In this document: piece by piece, positions 40,990 through 48,544 of the stretch
How the letters are laid out: every line of letters begins with the position of its first letter
Position numbering within the stretch: the first letter of the stretch is position 1
Assembly: GCA_021777995.1 (NCBI GenBank)
Contig: JAJYCW010000006.1
Span: 1-64,000, forward strand
Direction of reading: 5' to 3'
Length of the DNA: 64,000 nt
DNA from: a bacterium
Lineage (GTDB): Bacteria; Armatimonadota; Chthonomonadetes; Chthonomonadales; Chthonomonadaceae
Notes under the pieces: model-generated
Databases searched by the model: none
Told to the model about the DNA's origin: nothing
What the model saw: the letters and a program-made list of their open reading frames with translations, nothing else
Program-made: the position numbers and the translations under genes

Positions 40990-42345
40990 ATGAATGATCT
41001 TTTAAAATCAGGTAGATTCACCAGGTTGCTTGTGGCAGCCTCACCTCTATTGATTGCCAGCGTAGCCGGCTGCGGCGGGGGCGGTGGTGCCATTACGAAA
41101 GCCGCTGCACTCAGTGGCACAGTGACTGTGCCGTCTGGAACGCCCACCCGAGGAGTTTCTGGCTCCATCCCGCTTCCCGGCGCCACCGTCAACCTTTACG
41201 ACATCACCAATAGTGGTGTTGCAGCACTATCCGGCACACCTAGCGAAACCACCACCAGTGACAGTAGCGGAAATTACAGCTTTAGTAACACAACTGCCGG
41301 GCATAGCTATATTGTAGAAGCTACCAAAACCGTTACATCGAGTACTGGCACACCCACGACATTGCAACTGGGAAGTTATGTGCACGTAGCTGCTACCACT
41401 CCTGTAACAGAGCCAGTGGACCAGGATACCACAGTTGCGAGCAGCTACGTCCTTCAGCAGATTTCTTCCAACGTCGTTACACCCAGCGACGACCTAACAA
41501 CGATTGAACAAAACTTCGAGGCGACGGTCGCTGCGCAAGCTGCAGCAGGAACGGCTCCGACTATCGACCTAACGAAAGGGCTGGAACAGCACCAATCTGA
41601 GGTCGCTAGCGTGGAGACAGAGGCTGCCAAGTCTATTGCACGTTTAGCTTTCGTTAGCAAAGACCCCTGGGCATCAAATTCTTCCGACAGCGGCGACTCA
41701 GGTTCCTCCTCCCAGGCACATGGCCTTGTGCAACTCGTATCAGATCCCACCACAAGCACCGTTCAAGCAGTTATTCTAATCACTGATGGTAACTGGAACG
41801 TGACGGACGCAGACCAGGTGACTGCAACGATAGCATCCGACGGCTCATTTTCCGGCAGCAGCACAGATGGATTGTATAAGATTACGGGACAGCTTGACGG
41901 AGGTGAGGCCCATGGTACATGGACCGCAAGCACAGGAAACGTCTCCGGTCATTGGGAAGCCACGTCGCACAACGACGCAGGAACCAAAAGCGCTGCGGTC
42001 ATAGGCACGTTTACCACTTCGGGCAACATTGCACCGGCCAACACTGGCACCGGAGGCGTGTTTATCATGCCAGACGGCCGTGCAATTGCATTTGTACAGG
42101 ATGGATCCTCGACAGCTTCACACAGTACCGGTACCGCAGTAACCCTAGGAACCGCGGTCATTACTACGGGAACAATGACAGTGACCAACGGTTGGCCCGC
42201 GGCAACGGGAGTAATTCCTTCCGGAACCGTTGTGGTGACAACTTCTCCTGGTACCAGCGCCGTGAAGGGCACATTCACCTTTCTTGGGCTCGCGAAAGGC
42301 AACGAGTTTAACAATAGCGGTACCTTTGCGGGCAACAGCTACTGA
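40990..42345 (+). CDS. Surface lipoprotein with carboxypeptidase-regulatory-like domain
   Basis: This 451-aa protein starts at an ATG with AGGAG eight bases upstream. The signal peptide ends in a lipobox (ASVAGC, Cys near residue 29) followed by GGGG, so it is a lipid-anchored protein. Residues about 40-130 look like a CnaB/carboxypeptidase-regulatory fold (LSGTVTVPSG, PGATVNLYD, TSDSSGNYSFSNTTAGHSYIVEA). The middle is Ser/Thr/Ala-rich and helical; the last ~150 residues are Thr/Gly-rich repeats of beta strands (GTWTASTGNVSGHWEA, GTFTTSGN, GTAVTLGTAVITTGTMTVT). No enzyme motif was seen. It is probably a surface-exposed structural or binding protein. Confidence 0.75.
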   Translation: MNDLLKSGRFTRLLVAASPLLIASVAGCGGGGGAITKAAALSGTVTVPSGTPTRGVSGSIPLPGATVNLYDITNSGVAALSGTPSETTTSDSSGNYSFSNTTAGHSYIVEATKTVTSSTGTPTTLQLGSYVHVAATTPVTEPVDQDTTVASSYVLQQISSNVVTPSDDLTTIEQNFEATVAAQAAAGTAPTIDLTKGLEQHQSEVASVETEAAKSIARLAFVSKDPWASNSSDSGDSGSSSQAHGLVQLVSDPTTSTVQAVILITDGNWNVTDADQVTATIASDGSFSGSSTDGLYKITGQLDGGEAHGTWTASTGNVSGHWEATSHNDAGTKSAAVIGTFTTSGNIAPANTGTGGVFIMPDGRAIAFVQDGSSTASHSTGTAVTLGTAVITTGTMTVTNGWPAATGVIPSGTVVVTTSPGTSAVKGTFTFLGLAKGNEFNNSGTFAGNSY

Positions 42346-42358
42346 GCTGAAAGTAACG

Positions 42359-42420
42359 AAGCCTGACTGGTACGTCATGTTTAACCGTACCGCGGTGAAT
42401 GGTCAGGCTTTACCTTCGCT
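42359..42420 (+). terminator. Hairpin terminator after the lipoprotein gene
   Basis: The arms AAGCCTGAC (42359-42367) and GTCAGGCTT (42412-42420) pair, with an inner GGTAC/GTACC stem. It begins 14 bases past the stop codon. A short run of T follows the right arm only partly. Confidence 0.55.
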
Positions 42421-42501
42421 AAATGCCGTGGCCTGCCATATGTCTCGCTGAATACAGCGAATTGACAACCCTGCAGAGGGGCGCGCACTCGTTAACTATG
42501 A

Positions 42502-42537
42502 CAACTGGGCTGGGCTATTGAAAGCCCAGCCCAGTTG
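42502..42537 (-). terminator. Strong hairpin terminator of the pnt operon
   Basis: A perfect 15-base stem (CAACTGGGCTGGGCT / AGCCCAGCCCAGTTG) with a six-base loop lies 25 bases past the pntB stop on the minus strand. It may also stop plus-strand transcripts from the lipoprotein gene, as CTTT follows on that strand. Confidence 0.75.
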
Positions 42538-42562
42538 CTTTGATACGAAACCACTTCTACGA

Positions 42563-43981
42563 TCAATGATTTTCGGCGATTGCTTTAACCATGTCGGCAA
42601 CGAACCCTTTTGCATCTCCAAATAGCATAAGAGACTTGTCCATAAAGTACAACTCGTTCTGTATGCCGGCGAATCCCGCGTTCATGCTCCTTTTGATGAC
42701 CATTACTGAGTTGGCTTTGTCGACATCAATAATTGGCATGCCGTAAATTGGGCTTGATTTGTCATATCGTGCAGCGGGGTTAGTTACGTCGTTTGCACCG
42801 ATGATAAGGGCGACATCCGTACGAGGCATTTCAGGATTGATCTCATCCATCTCAAACAACCTGTCATACGGAATATCTGCTTCAGCTAACAGGACATTCA
42901 TGTGACCAGGCATTCGTCCCGCGACGGGATGAATACCGAACTTCACGTCAACACCCTTCTTGGTGAGGGCATCGTACAGCTCACGCACTTTGTGCTGGGC
43001 CTGTGCCACGGCCATACCGTATCCTGGAACTATAACGACGTTGGAACACGACTGAAGAATTTCCGCCGCCTCTTCTGCCTGAGCGCTGCGTACACTCCGT
43101 TGCTCCTTAGCCTCGCCAGTAGAGGCAACCACCTGCCCGAAAGCACCGAATAGCACGTTGGTAAACGACCGGTTCATTGCTTTGCACATGATGACCGACA
43201 GGATAAACCCCGACGACCCATCAAGCGTTCCTGCTATAATGAGCATCTTGTTATTGAGTACAAACCCCATTGCTGAAGCAGAGAGGCCAGCATAGGAGTT
43301 TAACAGTGCAATAACAGTGGGCATGTCCGCGCCGCCAATTGGCAGAATAAGAAGCACACCAAAGATCATTGCCATTACGGCAAACGGCAGAAACAGTTCT
43401 GTTTGGCTAGGATCAACTGTCAGCCAGACGCCGAGAAGAATGGCAATTCCAAGCAGGATGAAGTTAATGATGTTCTGGCCCTTATAAGTCATCGGCCTGG
43501 TGGGGATGAGTTCCTGCAGCTTGGCAACTGCCATTAGGCTGCCGGTAAAAGTCAGGAATCCTAAAAGCACCTCAAGGCACAGCACGCCAACGTTAAAGTG
43601 CGTGAGCTTCTCGTGTTCATGAGCATGCCACACAAAGAACTCGGCGACACCAACACAGCCTACCGCCAGGCCACCGAACGAATGGGAAAGAGCTGTTCGC
43701 TGTGGTACAGCGGTCATTGGTGTGTAGACTGCAATGGGGATTCCTACAGCTGTACCGAGCAGAAGGGTGATAATGATCCATTTGAATGATTCAATACTGG
43801 GCAGAACCAATGTCCCTGCAATGGCAACGATCATCCCCAATTCGCCTGCGAGCACACCTCTACGAGCGGTAGACGGAGTGTTAAGCCATTTTAGGGAGAG
43901 TATGAACAAGACTGCCGCAGCAAGGTATGTTACCGATGTGAATAAGGGCAGACTACTGCTTACTTGGTGAAGGTTGTTCAT
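42563..43981 (-). CDS. pntB: NAD(P) transhydrogenase subunit beta PntB
   Basis: PntB is the membrane and NADP-binding part of proton-translocating transhydrogenase, which drives NADPH formation from NADH with the proton gradient. The 472-aa protein has about nine membrane helices (residues 15-265) and the C-terminal NADP domain with VIVPGYGMAVAQAQ, KFGIHPVAGRMPGHMNVLLAEA, VALIIGANDVTNPAA and GMPIIDVDKANSVMVIKRSM. The start overlaps pntA2 by 29 bases. A strong terminator follows. Confidence 0.96.
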   Translation of the reverse strand: MNNLHQVSSSLPLFTSVTYLAAAVLFILSLKWLNTPSTARRGVLAGELGMIVAIAGTLVLPSIESFKWIIITLLLGTAVGIPIAVYTPMTAVPQRTALSHSFGGLAVGCVGVAEFFVWHAHEHEKLTHFNVGVLCLEVLLGFLTFTGSLMAVAKLQELIPTRPMTYKGQNIINFILLGIAILLGVWLTVDPSQTELFLPFAVMAMIFGVLLILPIGGADMPTVIALLNSYAGLSASAMGFVLNNKMLIIAGTLDGSSGFILSVIMCKAMNRSFTNVLFGAFGQVVASTGEAKEQRSVRSAQAEEAAEILQSCSNVVIVPGYGMAVAQAQHKVRELYDALTKKGVDVKFGIHPVAGRMPGHMNVLLAEADIPYDRLFEMDEINPEMPRTDVALIIGANDVTNPAARYDKSSPIYGMPIIDVDKANSVMVIKRSMNAGFAGIQNELYFMDKSLMLFGDAKGFVADMVKAIAENH

Positions 43982-44270
43982 TTTGTTTGGGCTCGCGTTT
44001 CTTGAACATCTTAAGGATGCGGTCGGTTAGAAGGAATCCACTTACAACGTTGGTCATGGAGGCGAATACGGCAACAGCACCTAGAACAGTACTCAGTGTG
44101 TTAACCTGCTCCCCAAGCAACACGATCGAGCCCACCAGGCTGATTGCGGAAATGGCATTGGTGAGCGACATGAGCGGGGTATGAAGCAGTGGTGAAACCC
44201 GCCTAATGATTTCCAGCCCCAAAAACGTGGCCAGCACGAATATATAGAGGTTCTCGATGATAGAGGACAT
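43953..44270 (-). CDS. pntAB: NAD(P) transhydrogenase subunit alpha, C-terminal membrane part (PntA2)
   Basis: This 105-aa protein corresponds to the membrane part of PntA, split from the NAD-binding part as in many bacteria. Three membrane helices are visible, with the family motif HTPLMSLTNAISAI. Its ATG follows the pntA1 stop directly (TGAATG). It is co-translated with pntB. The C-terminal tail is Lys/Glu-rich and cytoplasmic. Confidence 0.93.
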   Translation of the reverse strand: MSSIIENLYIFVLATFLGLEIIRRVSPLLHTPLMSLTNAISAISLVGSIVLLGEQVNTLSTVLGAVAVFASMTNVVSGFLLTDRILKMFKKREPKQNEQPSPSKQ

Positions 44271-45455
44271 TCAGCTCTCCTTCTCGGCCGTCGCCGTTTG
44301 CGGCGTAATGCCCAGACGCTCAATGAGTCGAGCGCTAGTAATAGTTCCCTTGTGTGTCAGCATGGTATCGCGGATGATCTCATCTTCAAGGTCTAACTGC
44401 AATTCGCCCTTCTTAATCATGTTCAGCAGAAATGTTGAGATGTTCTTACTAAACAGCCGACTTGCATGAACGGGAACAGTTGAGGCAAGGTTAAGAGGAC
44501 CCAACACTGTAACGCCCTTGTGGTGCACCACCTCACCGGGCACGGTAAGCTCACAGTTTCCGCCTCGTTCCGCTGCAATATCAACCACTACAGATCCGGG
44601 CTGCATCTGCTCAACCATGGCGGTAGTAACAAGAACAGGTGCGCGCTGGCCTGGTACTGCCGCGGTCGTGATCACGATGTCACTTTCCGCCACTACCTGC
44701 GCCAACAATTCAGCCTGCTTTGCGTAGAAAGCCGCATCCATTGCTTTCGCATATCCACCCGCGTCTTGCGACTGCTCTGTAGAAATTGCCAGTTCAACGG
44801 CTCGCGCGCCCAAACTCTCAATTTGCTCTTTTGCAGCCGGACGCACATCGTACCCGCTTACCACGGCACCTAACCTTCGTGCGGTAGCAATAGATTGCAG
44901 GCCGGCTACTCCAGCTCCCATCACAAGCACCTTAGCTGGAGTGATGGTTCCAGCGGCGGTCATCAACATCGGTAAGATCTTTGGTAGTGCATTCGCCCCT
45001 ACCAAAACGGCACAGTAGCCTGCCAAATTCGCCTGCGAGGAGAGCACATCCATAGCCTGGGCACGTGAAATGCGCGGTACCATGTCTAACGCGAACGCTG
45101 TAATTCCCTTTGCCATGGCGTCTTTAAGGGGTTCTGGTGCGGCTAGCGCATCCATGGTTGCTACAAGTAGTTGGCCTTCGTGCATCGCTTCCAGATCGGC
45201 TTTCCATCCGTCTGGGTTTGCCCCTAGCCCTCGAACCTGAACGAGAATGTCTGCACTTTTGAAGAGTTCATTGCGTGTTGCAATGACGGTGGCTCCCGCG
45301 TCCACGTAAGCCTGATCCAACACACCACTTTCGATGCCTGCCCCAGATTCAATCACGACCTCCACACCTGCTTTTTTCAGCGGTGCAATCGCGGTGGGCA
45401 CAAGGGCAACGCGTCTCTCGGTGGTATAGGACTCTTTGGGCACTCCGATTCGCAT
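44271..45455 (-). CDS. pntAA: NAD(P) transhydrogenase subunit alpha part 1 (PntA1)
   Basis: This 394-aa protein is the NAD(H)-binding dI subunit. Features are RIGVPKESYTTERRVALVP at the N-terminus, TMDALAAPEPLKDAMAKG, and the Rossmann loop MGAGVAGLQSIATARRLGAVV with DVRPAAKEQIESLGA. It shares its fold with alanine dehydrogenase but the adjacent membrane subunits settle the role. The ATG has AAGGAGT eight bases upstream. It is the first gene of the three-gene operon. Confidence 0.95.
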   Translation of the reverse strand: MRIGVPKESYTTERRVALVPTAIAPLKKAGVEVVIESGAGIESGVLDQAYVDAGATVIATRNELFKSADILVQVRGLGANPDGWKADLEAMHEGQLLVATMDALAAPEPLKDAMAKGITAFALDMVPRISRAQAMDVLSSQANLAGYCAVLVGANALPKILPMLMTAAGTITPAKVLVMGAGVAGLQSIATARRLGAVVSGYDVRPAAKEQIESLGARAVELAISTEQSQDAGGYAKAMDAAFYAKQAELLAQVVAESDIVITTAAVPGQRAPVLVTTAMVEQMQPGSVVVDIAAERGGNCELTVPGEVVHHKGVTVLGPLNLASTVPVHASRLFSKNISTFLLNMIKKGELQLDLEDEIIRDTMLTHKGTITSARLIERLGITPQTATAEKES

Positions 45456-45795
45456 GTCGGACTCCTTCGTTTAAGAGCTCGATTCAGTGAGATTCATCGT
45501 GTTCAATAAGAACCCGCTCTTATAAAGAAGTCTACCGTACAAGCAGTTTTTGCACATCCTACTAACGGCGGATGCACAAACGAATTATCGTAATCACAAA
45601 TGTAATATGCAGTTTTTAGTTTAAAGAAGCATCAACCGATTGTTCACAATGCCTATAGAATTAAATTGCTTGCAAATAACGGGGTTTTATCAGTCCGGTA
45701 TCAGGTAGATGCCTGTGACTCACTGGTTTCACGAGCCATATTCCCTACCTTCCTGCATCTTGCTTATGTTAAAACTTAACGTTTCGTGGTGAACC
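45456..45795. other. Intergenic region upstream of the pnt operon, no gene seen
   Basis: This 340-base stretch is fairly AT-rich and should carry the pnt promoter on the minus strand, but no convincing -35/-10 pair with correct spacing was found. No open frame with a ribosome-binding site, RNA fold or terminator stood out. Confidence 0.4.
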
Positions 45796-46923
45796 TTAAG
45801 GTTGATCGGTTTGGGACAAGCGTGCTAGCGAAAAACGGGAAACGTCGATGTTCAAGTCATCGCCAGTTACTGCTGCCGCGGCGATTTCACCCAATAGCGG
45901 TGTGAACTTGAAACCATGCCCAGAACAACCGCTTACAATGTAAACACGATCGCTTCCTGGTGCCCAGTCAAGTATGAAGTCTTCATCTGGCGTATTCGTG
46001 TACATACAGACCTGTGACTTTACAATTCTATCTGAGAGCCCCGGAAGACGCTTTTGAACATCCGCTGCGAGTGCCTGCTGGTAGAGCGAGTCTTGCGACC
46101 TCGGCAACCTGTCGGGATCCACAATTGCTCCCGTCTTATGTGAGGCTGCTTTCACGCCGTCAATAACTCCGTCCAACGGAAAACCATAGTTAAGGTTTTT
46201 GAGATCTATCCACACCGGCATTCTGTTGGATTCAAAATCTTGGGCGCCGTGGTCAATTTTGAAATAACCGATCTCCTGACGCGTCACTGTAACAGGTAAC
46301 GAAGGCGAAAGCAGCTTACCGACCCACGGACCTGCGGCTACAACCACCTTGTCAAATGATCTTCTGCTGCCATCCTTAAATACCAGGTCTACCCCAGTAG
46401 GGGAATCTTCAATGCTCCTCACTTCCATATTCTCTAGAAGGATTGCACCGCAGTTCGCCGCTTGCGCGCTGATAGCCTGCACGCACCGTGTTGCGCGCAA
46501 GAAGCCACCCTCGGCTTGAAATATAGCGCACTCATGGCTCTGCAGTCGAATTGCAGGAGCAAGTTCCTTGCACTCCTCTGGAGTGATCAACGTAAATTCC
46601 ACACCCGAGGCCCGAAGGCTGGAGACGACATCCTGAAATGCAGGCTGGTGCGGAGTTCCGATGATCATTATTCCGGTTTGCACCAGTAGTTCCTGTCGTG
46701 CTTCAACCTGGATCTCTCGCCAGAGGTCGTATGCACGCCCCATAAGCCGGGTGTAAAATGCGTCAGGGTATGTGTATCGGATAATACGGCTTTCGCCAAA
46801 AGAGCTGCCTTTGTCCGAGCCAATCGTGAACTGCTCGAAAGCTGAAACTTTGTGTCCACGCCTTGCAAGCTGCCGGCAGGTCGAAGCGCCAGCAGCCCCT
46901 AACCCGATTACGGCGATGTTCAT
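45796..46923 (-). CDS. FAD-dependent amine oxidase of the monomeric sarcosine oxidase/N-methyltryptophan oxidase family
   Basis: This 375-aa flavoprotein opens with the FAD-binding loop VIGLGAAGASTCRQLARRG and has SSFGESRIIRYTYPD, typical of the MSOX/MTOX family. The Cys that covalently holds FAD in monomeric sarcosine oxidase is present in CMYTNTPDEDFILD (near residue 308), and the C-terminal SGCSGHGFKFTPLLGE block is conserved. The enzymes oxidise N-methyl or cyclic secondary amines to imines, yielding hydrogen peroxide. It begins nine bases after the P5C dehydrogenase stop, so the two are co-transcribed. Sarcosine, N-methyl amino acids, pipecolate or proline are candidate substrates. Confidence 0.88.
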   Translation of the reverse strand: MNIAVIGLGAAGASTCRQLARRGHKVSAFEQFTIGSDKGSSFGESRIIRYTYPDAFYTRLMGRAYDLWREIQVEARQELLVQTGIMIIGTPHQPAFQDVVSSLRASGVEFTLITPEECKELAPAIRLQSHECAIFQAEGGFLRATRCVQAISAQAANCGAILLENMEVRSIEDSPTGVDLVFKDGSRRSFDKVVVAAGPWVGKLLSPSLPVTVTRQEIGYFKIDHGAQDFESNRMPVWIDLKNLNYGFPLDGVIDGVKAASHKTGAIVDPDRLPRSQDSLYQQALAADVQKRLPGLSDRIVKSQVCMYTNTPDEDFILDWAPGSDRVYIVSGCSGHGFKFTPLLGEIAAAAVTGDDLNIDVSRFSLARLSQTDQP

Positions 46924-46932
46924 GAGCGCAGA

Positions 46933-48492
46933 TTACCACCGTTCGGAAATGGATTTTGCCTGAAGAAAGTGACCGAGGTACTCGCGCCCACCTGCCTTGC
47001 TATCCGTTCCCGACATGTTGAAGCCGCCGAATGGCTGAACGTCAACCAGTGCACCTGTACATTTTCGGTTAAGGTAGAGGTTCCCCACATGAAACTCGCG
47101 CCGAGCCTGTTCCAGGTGCGCCCGGTTATACGAAAACGCTGCACCTGTAAGGCCGTAATCGGTGCCATTGGCAATTTCAATTGCATGATCCCAGCTGTCA
47201 GCACGAATGCAGCTCAATACGGGACCGAAGATCTCCTCGCAAGCGATACGTGCATCCGGCGCTACATCCGCGAAAATGACCGGATGCACATACCAGCCAG
47301 TCTGGTCCTGCGTCTCGCGATCGGCCCCACCCATTAGAATGCGTCCTTCCTGCTGACCAATACTTACATAGTTCAATATTTTCGTATAGGCTTCGCGATC
47401 TATCACCGCCCCCATGTGCACACCAAATTGGGCAGGATCTCCTACCACCAGCTTTCTAGTTCGCTCCACTATCTTTATTAGCAATTCATCGTAGACGGCA
47501 GTATGTGCAATAAGTCGGGAACAGGCCGAGCACTTTTGGCCCTGAAAGCCGAAGGCGCTCGCCACCACTTCGGCCGCAACAACATCAAGGTTCACTCCCT
47601 GGTCTACTATAATTGCGTCCTTGCCGCCCATCTCGAGCACGGTGCGCTTCAACCATTTCTGTCCGGGTTGCACAACCGCAGCCTTTGCGTGTATCTGCAC
47701 TCCAACATCGCGGCTCCCTGTAAACGAGATGAAGCGCACCCCGGGATGCTCTACCAGAGCGGCGCCAACTGACTCACCGGGACCTGGCAAATAGTTAACT
47801 ACGCCAGCTGGCAGGCCCGCAAGTTCCAGTAAATCCATGAACCGGCTTGCGATTATAGACGTTTGTTCAGCAGGCTTCATGACAACTGTGTTACCTGTTA
47901 CGGCAGCCGCGGCGGTCATACCAGCAAGTATAGCAAGTGGAAAATTCCACGGGGCGATTATAACCCCCACCCCCAGCGGAAGTTGCAACACCTCATTCTC
48001 TTCCCCCGCAAATGGCGTGGTGGCGCCAGGCTGCTGCCAGCGCACTGCTTCACGCGCGTAGAACTCAAGGAAGTCAATTGCCTCTGCGGCGTCAGCATAG
48101 GCTTCAATCCAACTCTTACTAGCCTCTAAGACCATTGCTGCAGAGAACTCATAAATGCGCCTGCGCAGAATCGCGGCCGCCGCAACAAAGTAACGTGCCC
48201 GTTCAGTAGCCGATAGCGCTGACCAGGAGGGAAATGCAGCAGATGCCGCTTTCACGGCGACGTCTGCCATCTCTAACGGTGCCTGACACACAGACCCTAG
48301 AATTTGTGACCACCGTGCCGGATTTTTAATCTCGCGCTGCTCCACCGTTTCAATACGGCGACCACCTATAACCAACGGACAAACGCGCCCGGATTGGCCG
48401 CTGACCAGGTTAAGTGCCTCCTCCATTTTTCTCTTGGGTCGATCTTCAGAGAAATTGGCGTACGGATATTCATTCTGAAACGGTGTAAACAT
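46933..48492 (-). CDS. L-glutamate gamma-semialdehyde (P5C) dehydrogenase
   Basis: This 519-aa aldehyde dehydrogenase oxidises glutamate-5-semialdehyde to glutamate using NAD. The start at 48492 has a perfect GGAGG site and restores the RocA-type N-terminus (NEYPYANFSEDRPKRKMEEAL, given here in part: NEYPYANFSEDR). Catalytic Cys is in GFQGQKCSACSR and Glu in VLEMGGKDAI; other motifs are PWNFPLAI and GPVLSC. The protein is the single-domain form, without a proline dehydrogenase domain. No putA or prodh gene is in the window, which leaves the adjacent oxidase as the nearest possible source of its substrate. Confidence 0.9.
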   Translation of the reverse strand: MFTPFQNEYPYANFSEDRPKRKMEEALNLVSGQSGRVCPLVIGGRRIETVEQREIKNPARWSQILGSVCQAPLEMADVAVKAASAAFPSWSALSATERARYFVAAAAILRRRIYEFSAAMVLEASKSWIEAYADAAEAIDFLEFYAREAVRWQQPGATTPFAGEENEVLQLPLGVGVIIAPWNFPLAILAGMTAAAAVTGNTVVMKPAEQTSIIASRFMDLLELAGLPAGVVNYLPGPGESVGAALVEHPGVRFISFTGSRDVGVQIHAKAAVVQPGQKWLKRTVLEMGGKDAIIVDQGVNLDVVAAEVVASAFGFQGQKCSACSRLIAHTAVYDELLIKIVERTRKLVVGDPAQFGVHMGAVIDREAYTKILNYVSIGQQEGRILMGGADRETQDQTGWYVHPVIFADVAPDARIACEEIFGPVLSCIRADSWDHAIEIANGTDYGLTGAAFSYNRAHLEQARREFHVGNLYLNRKCTGALVDVQPFGGFNMSGTDSKAGGREYLGHFLQAKSISERW

Positions 48493-48544
48493 ATAAATTC
48501 CTCCGGATAATGTGTCCCAGCAACCAGACGGCCAACCACGAGAA

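Noticed and set aside
41949-42335. 128-codon antisense frame in the lipoprotein gene
   Set aside because: Mirror of Thr/Gly-rich repeats; no start signal.
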